Below are positions 1 to 8,844 of a DNA stretch of 34,978 nucleotides, piece by piece. The notes beneath the pieces are model-generated. The model was given only the letters and a program-made list of their open reading frames with translations, was not told where the DNA came from and ran no database searches. Origin of the DNA: Deinococcota bacterium (GTDB taxonomy: Bacteria; Deinococcota; Deinococci; Deinococcales; Trueperaceae). The position numbers and the translations under genes were made by a program. The stretch is from positions 1-34,978 of the forward strand of contig CAUJFI010000095.1 in the NCBI GenBank assembly GCA_963170125.1, given 5' to 3'. The first letter of the stretch is position 1; each line of letters opens with the position of its first letter.

Positions 1-221
1 TGCCCGGCATGGCCAACGTCGGCCCCCGGCCCAGCTTCCCGGAGGCCCCACCCGCGCTGGAGGCGCACGTCTTCGACTTCGCGGGCGACCTGTACGCCAG
101 GGAGCTGAACGTGCGCTTCGTCGCGCACCTGCGCGACCAACGGTCGTTCGGCGGCGCCGACGAGCTGCGCGCCCAGCTGCGCCGCGACGAGCGGGCCGCG
201 CGCGCGGCGCTCGGTCTGTAG
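1..221 (+). CDS. ribF: Riboflavin kinase/FAD synthetase, C-terminal end (partial)
   Basis: This is the 3' end of a gene that begins before the window; the reading frame is open from base 3. The visible residues contain the riboflavin-kinase signature GMANVGPRPSF followed by the typical LEAHVFDFAGDLYARELNVRF strand region (shown here split: LEAHVFDF and GDLYARELNVRF) and an Arg/Glu-rich end helix that closes this family. The bifunctional enzyme converts riboflavin to FMN and then FAD in the cytoplasm; only the kinase half is represented here. I cannot judge the N-terminal adenylyltransferase domain. The gene ends about 90 bases before the next start, with no strong terminator. Recognition rests on the ANVG.RP motif and the GDLY motif, both characteristic of the flavokinase fold. 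Confidence 0.85.
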   Translation, partial: PGMANVGPRPSFPEAPPALEAHVFDFAGDLYARELNVRFVAHLRDQRSFGGADELRAQLRRDERAARAALGL

Positions 222-295
222 GCGCCAACGCCGGCCGCTTCCGAGCGGCGCCGGCGCCGCGTGTCGCGCCTGGGCTCCCGTCAAGGCGACGAACG

Positions 296-301
296 TATAC
301 T
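296..301 (+). promoter_or_regulatory. -10 element TATACT of rlmB (leaderless type)
   Basis: TATACT ends 8 bases before the ATG at 310. No Shine-Dalgarno sequence is visible, so transcription probably starts at or next to the start codon. No convincing -35 box is present. Confidence 0.55.
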
Positions 302-309
302 TGGACTTC

Positions 310-1035
310 ATGTGGATCTACGGTCGTAACGCCGTCCTCGAGGCCATGCGCGACGCCCAGGTCGAGCGAGTGGCGGTGGCGCGCGGGGTCCAGCCCGGCA
401 TCCTCAAGGAGCTGCGGCGCGCGGCCGCGGCCGCCGACGTGCCCCTAGACGAGGTGCCGCGCATTCAGCTCGACCAGGTCCTCAAGACGACCCAGCACCA
501 AGGCGTAGCGGCGCTGCTGCCCGAGGTCAGGACGGTTGGCATCGACGCCGTGTTCGACCGAGCGCGCGAGCGGGGCGAGGAGGTCCTCGTCGTCCTCCTC
601 GACCACCTGACCGACCCGCGCAACGTGGGCGCCATCATCCGCAGCGCCGAGGCGCTCGGGGCGCACGGGGTGGTCATGGAGGAGCGCCGCTCCGCGCCCC
701 TGACGGCCGTCGTCGTGAAGGCGGCGGCAGGCGCCACCGCGCACGTGCCGCTCGTCGTCGTCACCAACCTGCCCCGCACCATCGAGGAGCTCAAGGAGCG
801 CGGCGTCTGGGTCTACGGCGCCGACGCGGCGGCCACGAGCGCGCCACCGGACATCGACTGGCGCCGTCCCGTGGCCCTCGTCATCGGCTCCGAAGGGGAC
901 GGCATGCGGCGCCTCGTGCGCGAGCGCTGCGACGAGCTCGTGGCCATCCCGCTCGTCGGCAAGGTCGGCTCGCTGAACGCGGGCGTGGCCGCCGGCATCC
1001 TGTTGTACGCCATCGGCGTCGGCCGAGCCGGGTGA
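310..1035 (+). CDS. rlmB: 23S rRNA 2'-O-ribose methyltransferase, RlmB/TrmH (SPOUT) family
   Basis: The product of 241 residues transfers a methyl group from S-adenosylmethionine to a ribose 2'-OH; RlmB itself modifies G2251 of 23S rRNA. The N-terminus (IYGRNAVLEA) matches the L30e-like substrate-binding domain, and the C-terminal half carries the three SPOUT motifs: DHLTDPRNVGAIIRSAEALG (motif 1), LVIGSEGDGMRRL (motif 2) and IPLVGKVGSLNAGVAAGILL (motif 3), which form the knotted cofactor site. An ATG at 310 is preferred over a TTG at 301 because family members start with a short segment before YGRNAV and because a -10 hexamer ends 8 bases upstream. Exact target could be another 2'-O site of the TrmH family. 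It reads in the same direction as the peptidase gene 56 bases downstream. Confidence 0.88.
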   Translation: MWIYGRNAVLEAMRDAQVERVAVARGVQPGILKELRRAAAAADVPLDEVPRIQLDQVLKTTQHQGVAALLPEVRTVGIDAVFDRARERGEEVLVVLLDHLTDPRNVGAIIRSAEALGAHGVVMEERRSAPLTAVVVKAAAGATAHVPLVVVTNLPRTIEELKERGVWVYGADAAATSAPPDIDWRRPVALVIGSEGDGMRRLVRERCDELVAIPLVGKVGSLNAGVAAGILLYAIGVGRAG

Positions 1036-1091
1036 CGGCACGGTAACGACGAATCAAGTGCGCCGCAGCGGCGCGGAACGGTAGTCCTCAC

Positions 1092-3185
1092 GTGGCCAGA
1101 CCCTTGAAGAGCAGCGACCTCCTCACCATGCGCACGGTCTCCGACGTCCAGGTCTCGGCCGACGGCCGCCTGGCGGCGTGGGTCCTCACCGACGTCGTGC
1201 CGGCCGGCGGCGACCCCGAGGTCGCGGGCGGCAAGCCGTACACGCCGCCCCGCTACCGGAGCCGCGTCCACCTGCGCCCCCTCGAGGGCCTTGGCAAGCG
1301 CCGGCCGACCGAGTTCACCCGCGGGGAGTACGCGGACAGGTCGCCGCGCTTCGCCCCTGCGGCCGACCGGCTCGCCTTCCTGCGCACCAGCGAGGCCGGC
1401 GCCCCGGCTCAGCTCCACGTCATGCCGATCGGCGGGGGCGAGCCCGAGCGGCTCACGAACCACAAGGCTGGCGTGTCCGCGTTCGCCTGGGCGCCGGACG
1501 GCAGGCAGATCGCCTACCTGAGCCTCGGCGAGCACGAGGACCTGGGCGCCAAGAACGGCCAGCCGCGGCGGATCACCAGGCGCTACTGGCGCGGGGACGG
1601 CGTCGGCGTGGTGCCGCGCTCTACCGGCCAGCTATACGTGCTGAGCCTCGCCAAGGGCGAGTCGCGCAAGGTCACTGACCTTCACGAGTCGCCCCGGCTC
1701 CTGGCGTTCGCACCGGGAGGCGCGTCGGTGTGGCTCGCCGTCCCCTCCGGCGAGCGCTCGGCCGGCGAGTTCCGCGCCGACATCGCTCTGCTCGACCTGC
1801 AGACGCGCGCGGTGAGCGTCCGCGTGACGGACGTCGTCGGCCTGTCGTCCTTGCAGCCCTCGCCCGACGGCGCCTGGCTGGCGTACACGGCCAGCCAGCG
1901 CCAGGACGACGTGGCGGCCGAAGGCGGTGTCTGGCTCCTCGACGCGAAGAGCCCGGGCGCCGAACCCCGCCTCCTCACGGGCGAGGTCGCGACGCCCCCG
2001 AGCGCCGGGGGCGACAGCCGTTTCGGCGCGTACCCGTTCGGACCGGCGTGGAGCGAGGACGGCTTGGCGCTCACCGTGCTCGTCAACGACGCGGGGGCAA
2101 GCGGCCTGGCGCGCCTCACCCTCGACGGCGCGCTCCAGCCATTCGTGGACGCGCTCGGCGCCGACTCGACCGCGGCTGGCAAGACGACGCCCGGCACGAC
2201 TCCGGCCGGCAAGACCTCGGCCGTCGCGACCGCGTCCATCGCGGCGAGCCGGCGCGTCGTCACGGCCTTCGCGGCGCCGACCGCTGCCGGCGCCGTGGCG
2301 GCGCTCTTCATCGCCGAGACGCCCGACGCGCCCGGCGAGGTGAACGCCCTCCTCATGGACGGGCGCGAGGTGCGGCTCAGCCACGCTAACGACGCCTGGC
2401 GCAAGCGCCTCGAGCTCGTGACTCCCTCCGGGCCCTTCACGGCCGGCGACGCCGACGCGCAGTTCTGGATCCTCGAGCCCACCACGCCCCGTAAGGACGG
2501 CGCCGCGGTGGTCGAGGTCCACGGCGGTCCGCACACGAACTACGGCTACGGCTTCCAGCTCGAGTTCCAGCTCCTGGCGGCACGCGGCTACGCCGTCATC
2601 TTCGGCAACCCGCGCGGGAGCAGCAGCTACGGTCACACGTTCGCCACGAGCATGCTCGGCCGGTACGGGTCGGTGGATGCCGACGACATCATGGCCTTCG
2701 CGGAGGTCGGCGCCGCGCGCCTCGGCCGGAAGCGGACGCCGCTCCACCTCACCGGGGGCAGCTACGGCGGCTTCATGACGAACTGGCTGGTCGGCCAGAC
2801 GACGCGCTTCCGCTCCGCGGTCACGCAGCGGGGCATCTGCAACTGGACGAGCATGTACGGCACCTCGGACATCGGGCCGTGGTTCGTGGAGCGCGAGCTC
2901 GCCGGGGTCCCATGGGGCGACGTGGAGGCGCTCTGGCGCCAGAGCCCCATAAAGTACGCCGACAAGGTCGAGACGCCCCTCCTCATCGTGCACTCCGAGG
3001 AGGACTACCGCTGCCCCATCGAGCAGGCGGAACAGCTCTTCTCCGTGCTCAAGCACCTCGGCAAGGCGGAGACGGAGTTCTTCCGCGTGCCGGGCGAGGG
3101 TCACGAGCTCTCCCGCTCGGGCAGGCCCGACAGGCGGATCGCGCGGCTCGAGGCCATCGTGGGTTGGTTCGAGGCTCACCCCTGA
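1092..3185 (+). CDS. S9 family peptidase (prolyl oligopeptidase/acylaminoacyl-peptidase type)
   Basis: The 697-residue product is a serine peptidase of clan SC. Residues 1 to about 420 look like the WD40/PD40-type beta-propeller that filters small peptides, with repeated SADGRLAAW-, APDGRQIAYLS- and SPDGAWLAYT-like blades. The C-terminal alpha/beta-hydrolase domain holds the nucleophile in GGSYGG (Ser557), the acid in HSEEDYR (Asp638) and the histidine in GEGHELSR (His671). No signal peptide is seen, so it is probably cytoplasmic and works on short or acylated peptides. Around residues 360-380 an Ala/Gly/Thr/Lys-rich insert with repeated AGKT units interrupts the propeller. The GTG start at 1092 has only a weak ribosome site (GGAACGG) and no clear -10 close by. 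The S9C subgroup is the best guess. Confidence 0.88.
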   Translation: MARPLKSSDLLTMRTVSDVQVSADGRLAAWVLTDVVPAGGDPEVAGGKPYTPPRYRSRVHLRPLEGLGKRRPTEFTRGEYADRSPRFAPAADRLAFLRTSEAGAPAQLHVMPIGGGEPERLTNHKAGVSAFAWAPDGRQIAYLSLGEHEDLGAKNGQPRRITRRYWRGDGVGVVPRSTGQLYVLSLAKGESRKVTDLHESPRLLAFAPGGASVWLAVPSGERSAGEFRADIALLDLQTRAVSVRVTDVVGLSSLQPSPDGAWLAYTASQRQDDVAAEGGVWLLDAKSPGAEPRLLTGEVATPPSAGGDSRFGAYPFGPAWSEDGLALTVLVNDAGASGLARLTLDGALQPFVDALGADSTAAGKTTPGTTPAGKTSAVATASIAASRRVVTAFAAPTAAGAVAALFIAETPDAPGEVNALLMDGREVRLSHANDAWRKRLELVTPSGPFTAGDADAQFWILEPTTPRKDGAAVVEVHGGPHTNYGYGFQLEFQLLAARGYAVIFGNPRGSSSYGHTFATSMLGRYGSVDADDIMAFAEVGAARLGRKRTPLHLTGGSYGGFMTNWLVGQTTRFRSAVTQRGICNWTSMYGTSDIGPWFVERELAGVPWGDVEALWRQSPIKYADKVETPLLIVHSEEDYRCPIEQAEQLFSVLKHLGKAETEFFRVPGEGHELSRSGRPDRRIARLEAIVGWFEAHP

Positions 3186-3202
3186 CCCGCCCGCCCATGT
3201 GC

Positions 3203-3208
3203 TACAAT
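3203..3208 (+). promoter_or_regulatory. Extended -10 promoter (TGcTACAAT) for rpsO
   Basis: TACAAT preceded by TGN at the extended -10 position lies 84 bases before rpsO. Transcription from about 3215 would give a leader of roughly 75 nt before the S15 start, the usual place for S15 autoregulation; that regulation is inferred. Confidence 0.55.
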
Positions 3209-3291
3209 CCCTCGGTTGACACCTTGGCCGGTATCGACTCATGCAAGCGGATCCGGCTCGGGAACACACGATCTGAAAGGTAGTCGAAGAC

Positions 3292-3561
3292 ATGCCGATG
3301 AACGCGGAACAGAAGCTCGAGGTCATCGAGCGTTACGGTAAGGACGCGCAGGACACCGGGTCCGCCCCAGTTCAGGTGGCGCTCCTGACCAAGCGTATCG
3401 AGGAGCTCAGCGCCCATCTCCAGAACCACAAGAAGGACCATCACGGCCGCCGCGGCCTGCTCATGATGGTCGGTAAGCGCAAGCGCCTCCTCTCGTACTT
3501 GGAGCGCACGGACTATGATGCGTACAAGGAACTGATCGCCAACCTCGGACTCCGCCGCTGA
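3292..3561 (+). CDS. rpsO: 30S ribosomal protein S15
   Basis: The 89-residue product has the standard length of S15 and its conserved features: TGSAPVQVALLTKRIEELSAHL, here seen as GSAPVQVALLTKRI then EELSAHLQNHKKDHHGRRGL, and the end LIANLGLRR. S15 binds the three-way junction of 16S rRNA and starts assembly of the platform. The ATG at 3292 follows GAAAGG with good spacing; the second ATG two codons later would remove the normal MPMNAEQK-like start. The gene is the first of rpsO-pnp-rnj, the order found in many bacteria, and is followed at once by a hairpin. Confidence 0.97.
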   Translation: MPMNAEQKLEVIERYGKDAQDTGSAPVQVALLTKRIEELSAHLQNHKKDHHGRRGLLMMVGKRKRLLSYLERTDYDAYKELIANLGLRR

Positions 3562-3593
3562 GCCGGCAGCCGAGAGGGTTGATCCCTGCCGGC
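3562..3593 (+). terminator. Hairpin directly after rpsO
   Basis: GCCGGCAG (3562-3569) pairs perfectly with CTGCCGGC (3586-3593) around a 16-nt loop, starting at the base after the rpsO stop codon. There is no T tract, so it may be an attenuator or mRNA 3'-end stabiliser and not a full terminator. Confidence 0.5.
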
Positions 3594-3690
3594 CGAGGTC
3601 GAGGCCACGGCGCGGCCGCCACAGACGGACCGCGCGGCTCACACAACAGAGGCGTCTTCGCGAGCGCCACTGACTGAACTTGGCACTAGC

Positions 3691-3715
3691 GGCGAGGCCA
3701 ACCCACGGCCTCGCC
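3691..3715 (+). promoter_or_regulatory. Perfect 9-bp hairpin in the rpsO-pnp spacer
   Basis: GGCGAGGCC and GGCCTCGCC form a perfect 9-bp stem with a 7-nt loop. It lies 65 bases before the preferred pnp start. In enterobacteria the equivalent spacer holds an RNase III-cut stem used for pnp autoregulation; that role here is only an analogy. A pnp start at 3724 would begin 8 bases after the stem, which argues against that start. Confidence 0.55.
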
Positions 3716-3780
3716 GTTCACACATGGCCGACCAGGTCATGACAGCGGGCATCGAAGCGGAAGAGAGCGAAGGAGAGACA

Positions 3781-5985
3781 GTGAACCTACCCAACCACCA
3801 CCGGTACATCACCCAGTTCGGCGGCCGCGAGCTGGTCATCGAAACGGGCAAGCTCGCCAAGCAGGCGGCCGGCAGCGTGACCGTGCGCTACGGCGACACG
3901 CTCGTGCTGGTCACGGCGCAGATGAACGACAGCGCCTCCCCCGTGCCGTTCCTCCCCCTCACGGTCGAGTACGAGGAGCGTCACTACGCCATCGGCAAGA
4001 TCCCCGGCTCGTTCATGCGCCGCGAGGGCCGCCCCGGCATCCAGGGCACCCTCAACGCGCGCATCGTCGACCGTCAGATCCGCCCCCTCTTCCCCAAGGG
4101 CCTGCGCAACGAGGTCCAGGTCATCGTGACCGTGCTCTCGGCCGACCAGGTCAACGACCCGGCGCCGCTCGCCGCCATCGGCGCCTCCGCCGCCCTCTCC
4201 ATCTCCGACATCCCGTGGAACGGCCCGACGGCCTGCTGCACCGTCGGCTACGAGGACGGCCAGTACGTCGCCAACCCCAGCATGCGCCTCCTCCACGAGG
4301 GCGGCTCCCAGCTCGAGCTGACGGTCGCGGCCAGCAAGGACGCCGTGCTCATGGTCGAGGCGGCCGCCAACGAGCTCGGCGAGGACGTGATGGTCGGCGC
4401 CATCGAGTTCGCCCAGGCGCAGCTCGCCCCCGTCGTGGCGCTCATCGAACGGATCAAGAGCGAGATCGGCCAGGCCAAGAAGGGTTTCACGCCCGCCGTC
4501 GAGCTCTCCAAGGAGGCCCTCGAGAGCGTACGGCGCGGCGCGGCCGGTAAGCTGCGCGCCGCCCTCCTCACGGAAGGCAAGCACGAGCGCTCGGAGACCG
4601 TCAAGGCGCTGCGCAACGCCATCATCGCCGAGCTCGTCCCCGACGCCGCGGCCGAGGGCGCTGCGGCCCGCGTCGAGGAGTACAAGGTCGCGTTCGACAA
4701 GGTCGAGCAGGCCGAGCTGCGCCGCCTCATCCTCGAGGAGGACCTGCGCGTCGACGGCCGGCGTTCCGATCAGGTGCGGCCCATCTGGATCGAGACCGGC
4801 GTGCTGCCGATGGCGCACGGCTCCGCCGTGTTCACGCGCGGCGAGACGCAAGTGCTCGGCGTGGCGACCCTCGGCACGGGCCGCGACAACCGCCTCGTGG
4901 ACGACCTAAGCCTGGACTCCAGCGAGGAGTTCATGCTGCACTACAACTTCCCGCCCTTCTCCACCGGCGAGGTCAAGCGCCTCAGGGGGACCGGCAGGCG
5001 CGAGCTCGGCCACGGCAACCTCGCTCGCCGCGCCCTGCTCGATGTCATGCCGAGCCAGGAGGCGTTCCCTTACGTGGTGCGCGTCGTCGGCGAGACGCTC
5101 GAGTCCAACGGCTCGTCCTCGATGGCCACGGTCTGCTCCGGCTGCCTCGCCCTCATGGACGCCGGCGTGCCCATCAGGGCGTCGGTGGCCGGCATCGCCA
5201 TGGGCCTCGTGATGGAAGGCTCGTCCTACCGGATCCTCACGGACATCCTCGGCTCCGAGGACGCCCTCGGCGACATGGACTTCAAGGTCACCGGGACGGC
5301 GGAGGGCGTGACGGCGCTGCAGATGGACATCAAGATCGCCGGCATCACCGCCGCCGTCATGCGCGAGGCCCTCGCGCAAGCACGCGTCGGCAGGCTCCAC
5401 ATCCTCGGCGAGATGGCGAAGGCCCTCCCGGCCGCCAGGAGCGAGATCTCGGCCCGCGCCCCGCGGATCCTGCAGGTCAAGATCCCAGTCGACAAGATCG
5501 GCACGGTCATCGGGCCCGGCGGCAAGCAGATCCGGGAGCTCGAGGCCATGGGCGCGACCGTCGAGGTTCAGGAAGACGGCACCGTGCGCATCTACTCCGA
5601 GGACTCCAACGCTGCCAGGGCCGTCAAGGCGCAGATCGAGGCGCTCACCGCCTCCGCCGAGGTCGGCAAGGAGTACGACGGCGTGGTGGCCAAGACGACG
5701 GAGTTCGGCGCCTTCATCACGCTCTTCCCGGGCACTGACGGCCTGCTGCACATCAGCCAGATCGCCGAGGAGCGCGTCGAGAACGTCGAGGACTTCCTCA
5801 AGCAGGGCGACCGGCTGAGGGTCAAGGTCAACGGCATCGACGAGCGCGGCAAGATCGACCTGGTGCGCCCCGAGCTGGAAGGCAAGATCGCCCCGCGCGG
5901 ACCGCGCCGCGGACCGGGCGGCGACCGCGGGGAGCGGCGCGACCGTAACAGCCGCGACCGCGGCCCCCGGCGCGACCGCTTCTAA
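3781..5985 (+). CDS. pnp: Polyribonucleotide nucleotidyltransferase (PNPase)
   Basis: PNPase degrades RNA 3' to 5' with phosphate, releasing nucleoside diphosphates, and works as a trimer. The 734-residue product has two RNase PH domains joined by an all-helical domain, then a KH domain ([17 protein letters not shown]) and an S1 domain ([18 protein letters not shown]). The last 35 residues form an Arg/Gly/Asp-rich tail with repeated RG and DR units. The GTG at 3781 is preceded by AGGAG with 5-base spacing and gives the usual family N-terminus a few residues before [17 protein letters not shown]; an ATG at 3724 would add 19 unusual residues and lies next to a hairpin. RNase J follows 31 bases downstream, so the two nucleases are probably co-transcribed. 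Confidence 0.95.
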   Translation: MNLPNHHRYITQFGGRELVIETGKLAKQAAGSVTVRYGDTLVLVTAQMNDSASPVPFLPLTVEYEERHYAIGKIPGSFMRREGRPGIQGTLNARIVDRQIRPLFPKGLRNEVQVIVTVLSADQVNDPAPLAAIGASAALSISDIPWNGPTACCTVGYEDGQYVANPSMRLLHEGGSQLELTVAASKDAVLMVEAAANELGEDVMVGAIEFAQAQLAPVVALIERIKSEIGQAKKGFTPAVELSKEALESVRRGAAGKLRAALLTEGKHERSETVKALRNAIIAELVPDAAAEGAAARVEEYKVAFDKVEQAELRRLILEEDLRVDGRRSDQVRPIWIETGVLPMAHGSAVFTRGETQVLGVATLGTGRDNRLVDDLSLDSSEEFMLHYNFPPFSTGEVKRLRGTGRRELGHGNLARRALLDVMPSQEAFPYVVRVVGETLESNGSSSMATVCSGCLALMDAGVPIRASVAGIAMGLVMEGSSYRILTDILGSEDALGDMDFKVTGTAEGVTALQMDIKIAGITAAVMREALAQARVGRLHILGEMAKALPAARSEISARAPRILQVKIPVDKIGTVIGPGGKQIRELEAMGATVEVQEDGTVRIYSEDSNAARAVKAQIEALTASAEVGKEYDGVVAKTTEFGAFITLFPGTDGLLHISQIAEERVENVEDFLKQGDRLRVKVNGIDERGKIDLVRPELEGKIAPRGPRRGPGGDRGERRDRNSRDRGPRRDRF

Positions 5986-6016
5986 GACGAAACCAAGCAG
6001 ATAGAGGAAACAGAAC

Positions 6017-8062
6017 ATGCCAGATGACGAGCGCAAGCTCAACGAGACGCGCAGAAGAAAGCGCGCCCCCGCCGCCGACACGAGCGGCCAGGAAGTCCCT
6101 GCCGCGCCACGGGCGCGGCGACCGGAAGCAAGGCAAGACGACAGGCAGGGGTCGAAGGCGGCTACCACCAAGGACCCGGCCGCCAAGGACCCGGGCGGCG
6201 CCCCACAGGCGCCGGCAGGTGACGGCGGCAGGACGCGGCGCGGGCGCCGCGGCTCTGGACGGCAGGGCGCCGGGCGCCAGGACGGACAGGCCAGTCAAGG
6301 CGGCCAGGCAGCCGTCAGGCCCGACCAGCGCGCAGGCGACGCTCCCAGGAGCGCCGGCGGCACCCAGGGCTCCGGCGCTGGCGGTGCCGCCGATGGCGAC
6401 CGGAAGGCCCAGGGCGACGACAAGAAGCTGAAGGTCATCGCGCTCGGCGGCATGGGCGAGATCGGCAAGAACATGTTCGCCTTCGAGTACGACGACGAGA
6501 TCCTGCTGGTCGACGGGGGCCTCGCGTTCCCGGAGACGGAGATGCTCGGCGTCGACATCATCGTGCCGAAGATCGACTGGGTCGTCGAGAACTCCCACAA
6601 GATCAAGGGCTGGGTGCTGACGCACGGGCACGAGGACCACATCGGGGGCTTGCCGTACATGATCAGGCTCCTGCCGAAGGTCCCCATGTACGGCGCTCGG
6701 CTCACGCTCGGGCTCCTGCGCGGGAAGTTCGAGGAGTTCAAGCTCAGCGAGTCCGACGTCGACCTGCGCGAGATCAGCACGGACGCGCGCGTGAAGGTCA
6801 GCAAGAGCTTCACGGTCGACTTCTTCCGCATGACGCACTCCATCCCCGACAACTCCGGCATCATCGTCCACACGCCCATCGGACGCGTGGTGCACTCGGG
6901 CGACTTCAAGCTCGACTACAACCCGGCGGACGGCAAGACGAGCCACCTCCACAAGCTCGCCCAGGCGGGCGCCGACGGCGTGCTGCTCCTCATCTCGGAC
7001 AGCACGAACGCCGAGCGCCCCGGCTACACGCCGAGCGAACACGATGTGGCCATGGCGGTGGACGAGATCGTGGCCAAGGCCAAGGGGCGCGTCATCGTCA
7101 CGACGTTCTCGAGCCATGTGCACCGCCTGCAGAACTTCGTGCGCATCGCCGAGCGCTACGACCGGCGCGTGGTCATGGAGGGGCGGTCGATGGTCAAGGC
7201 CATCGGCATCGCCCAGGAGCTCGGCTACCTGGAGGCCAAGCACGCCTTCGTGAGCACGGACGACCTCGGCGACATGCAGGACGACAAGGTCCTCTTCTTG
7301 TGCACCGGGTCACAAGGCCAGCCGATGGCGGCCCTCTCGCGCCTCGCCAACGGCACGCACCGGAAGATCCGCCTCAAGCCGGGCGACACAGTCATCCTCT
7401 CCTCCAACCCCATCCCGGGCAACGAGGAGGCCGTCGGGCGCGTAATCAACCAGCTCTACGCCAGCCGCGTCAACGTCCTCTACCCGCCCGCCTACAAGGT
7501 CCACACGTCCGGTCACGCCAGCCGCGAGGAGCTCAAGCTCATCCTCGACCTGACGCGCCCGAAGTTCTTCCTGCCGTGGCACGGCGAGATGCGCCACCAG
7601 GTGCACCACCAGCGCCTGGCGGACGGCATGAGCCACCCGCCGAAGAAGACGCTCATCGTCGGCAACGGCGACGTGGTCGAGCTGGGCCGCGACGACATGA
7701 AGGTGACGGGGAGCGTCGACGCCGGCGTCGTCCTCATCGACACCGTCGGCAAGGCCGGCGACGAGGTGACGGAGCCCATCATCCGCGACCGCCAGGCGCT
7801 GTCCGCGGACGGCGTCGTGGTGATCATGGCGCTCGCGAGCAAGTCGCCGACCGTCGAGGTCATCATGCGCGGCGTCGCCCAGGGCAGCAACGGCATGAAG
7901 GACGAGGTCGCGAAGATCGCGCTGGAGAGCCTGCAGCGCGGCATCCGCGAGAAGCGCCGCCTCGGCGACATCCGCGACGACATCTTCTACCCCGTGAGGC
8001 GCTACATCCGGAAGGCGACGGGGCGCAACCCGCTCATCGTGCCGACCGTGATCGAGAACTGA
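6017..8062 (+). CDS. rnj: Ribonuclease J
   Basis: RNase J is a metallo-beta-lactamase/beta-CASP nuclease with 5'-3' exonuclease and endonuclease activity in mRNA decay and rRNA maturation. The 681-residue product has a disordered N-terminus of about 135 residues, rich in Arg, Ala, Gly, Gln and Pro, before the conserved start KLKVIALGGMGEIGKNM. The zinc-binding motif THGHEDHIGG (His203, His205, Asp207, His208) is intact, as are HSGDFKLD and the beta-CASP segment, and the C-terminal domain follows. Without the extension the length matches the usual 550 residues. The ATG at 6017 has AGAGGAAA 6 bases upstream. It forms an operon with pnp. The tail resembles those of some actinobacterial and Deinococcus RNase J or E proteins in composition only. 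Confidence 0.95.
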   Translation: MPDDERKLNETRRRKRAPAADTSGQEVPAAPRARRPEARQDDRQGSKAATTKDPAAKDPGGAPQAPAGDGGRTRRGRRGSGRQGAGRQDGQASQGGQAAVRPDQRAGDAPRSAGGTQGSGAGGAADGDRKAQGDDKKLKVIALGGMGEIGKNMFAFEYDDEILLVDGGLAFPETEMLGVDIIVPKIDWVVENSHKIKGWVLTHGHEDHIGGLPYMIRLLPKVPMYGARLTLGLLRGKFEEFKLSESDVDLREISTDARVKVSKSFTVDFFRMTHSIPDNSGIIVHTPIGRVVHSGDFKLDYNPADGKTSHLHKLAQAGADGVLLLISDSTNAERPGYTPSEHDVAMAVDEIVAKAKGRVIVTTFSSHVHRLQNFVRIAERYDRRVVMEGRSMVKAIGIAQELGYLEAKHAFVSTDDLGDMQDDKVLFLCTGSQGQPMAALSRLANGTHRKIRLKPGDTVILSSNPIPGNEEAVGRVINQLYASRVNVLYPPAYKVHTSGHASREELKLILDLTRPKFFLPWHGEMRHQVHHQRLADGMSHPPKKTLIVGNGDVVELGRDDMKVTGSVDAGVVLIDTVGKAGDEVTEPIIRDRQALSADGVVVIMALASKSPTVEVIMRGVAQGSNGMKDEVAKIALESLQRGIREKRRLGDIRDDIFYPVRRYIRKATGRNPLIVPTVIEN

Positions 8063-8111
8063 AGGGCGCATCGGGTCGGGCCCGGAGCGTAGGCGCCGAA
8101 GGGCGCGGCGC

Positions 8112-8132
8112 ACCGGGCTAAGAGCGCCCGGT
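8112..8132. terminator. Possible bidirectional terminator between rnj and the Nudix gene
   Basis: ACCGGGC and GCCCGGT pair around a 7-nt loop between two convergent genes. T tracts are lacking on both strands, so the call is weak. Confidence 0.35.
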
Positions 8133-8135
8133 TAC

Positions 8136-8807
8136 CTAGGGTTCGGCCCCGAAGGGGCGTTGGGCTATGTCCGACGCCCCTTCGCCGTTCAGGTATGCCG
8201 CCACGCGCTCGAGCGACTCCGCCAGGAGCTCCCGGCCCTGGCTGGGCAGGTCGGCCTCGTACAGGAGGGCGTTGCTCGGCCTGCGCATGGAGTCGTAACC
8301 GGCGGCCGCGACGTGCTCGCCGTGGCGGAAGAGGGTTACGGCGCGCGCCACGGGCACCTCGTAGACCGCTTCGACCTCCTCGAGTTGCAGCTGGTACTCG
8401 TTCAGCGGGCGCTCGTCGCGGGTGACGTAGACGTCCTGATGCTCGCGGTCGGTCAGCGGGACCGGCAGGTCGGGGTAGGCGCGCACGCTTACGACCGTGC
8501 CGAGGTATTCCACCTGGCCGGGCCGCAGCGTCAGGCCGAGCTCCTCCTCCGCCTCCCTCAACGAGTCGACGAACAGCTCGCCTGCGCGCACGTGCCCGCC
8601 GACGCTGACGTCGAGCTTCCCACCTTCTAGGTCCTTGTCCAGGGACCGGCGCTGCACCAGCACGAGGCCGCCGGGCCGCACCACCCAGATGTGGATGGCG
8701 CGGTGCCAGTCGCCGTCGACGTGCACCTGCGCGCGCGGCTTCGCGCGGCCGGTGTGGGCACCGGCGGCGTCGAGGACGTCGAGCGGTTCCGTGCTCGGGT
8801 CGGTCAC
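8136..8807 (-). CDS. Nudix hydrolase, isopentenyl-diphosphate-isomerase-like
   Basis: The 223-residue product resembles the Nudix subgroup related to Idi and YfcD: it opens with PLDVLDAAGAHTGRAKPR and HRAIHIWVV, and carries the Nudix box as GGHVRAGELFVDSLREAEEELG. Nudix enzymes hydrolyse nucleoside diphosphates linked to another group. Here only six residues separate the first Glu of the box from the REAEEELG helix; the consensus has seven. The catalytic Glu residues are nevertheless present. The GTG start has no Shine-Dalgarno sequence but a TATCAT hexamer ends 6 bases upstream. Substrate cannot be named. It lies downstream of tRNA-Pro on the same strand. Confidence 0.85.
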   Translation of the reverse strand: MTDPSTEPLDVLDAAGAHTGRAKPRAQVHVDGDWHRAIHIWVVRPGGLVLVQRRSLDKDLEGGKLDVSVGGHVRAGELFVDSLREAEEELGLTLRPGQVEYLGTVVSVRAYPDLPVPLTDREHQDVYVTRDERPLNEYQLQLEEVEAVYEVPVARAVTLFRHGEHVAAAGYDSMRRPSNALLYEADLPSQGRELLAESLERVAAYLNGEGASDIAQRPFGAEP

Positions 8808-8813
8808 GGGAGG

Positions 8814-8819
8814 ATGATA
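8814..8819 (-). promoter_or_regulatory. -10 element TATCAT of the Nudix gene (leaderless type)
   Basis: Read on the minus strand, TATCAT ends 6 bases before the GTG at 8807. No ribosome-binding site is present between them. Confidence 0.55.
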
Positions 8820-8844
8820 CAGGGCTCGGGGTGGCGGAAGCTCA

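Noticed and set aside
1082..1092. Leaderless promoter for the S9 peptidase
   Set aside because: Only TAGTCC is near the GTG, lacking the final T; the pattern of the other genes is not met.
3216..3221. Perfect TTGACA hexamer as -35 box before rpsO
   Set aside because: No -10 hexamer at 16-18 bp spacing; the extended -10 at 3203 fits better.
1632..3326. Long antisense open frame over the S9 peptidase
   Set aside because: High-GC shadow. Protein is Arg/Ala/Gly-rich without motifs, and the sense frame has complete catalytic residues.
4906..7243. Long antisense frames over pnp and rnj
   Set aside because: Shadows of two well-conserved genes; no family features and no ribosome sites.
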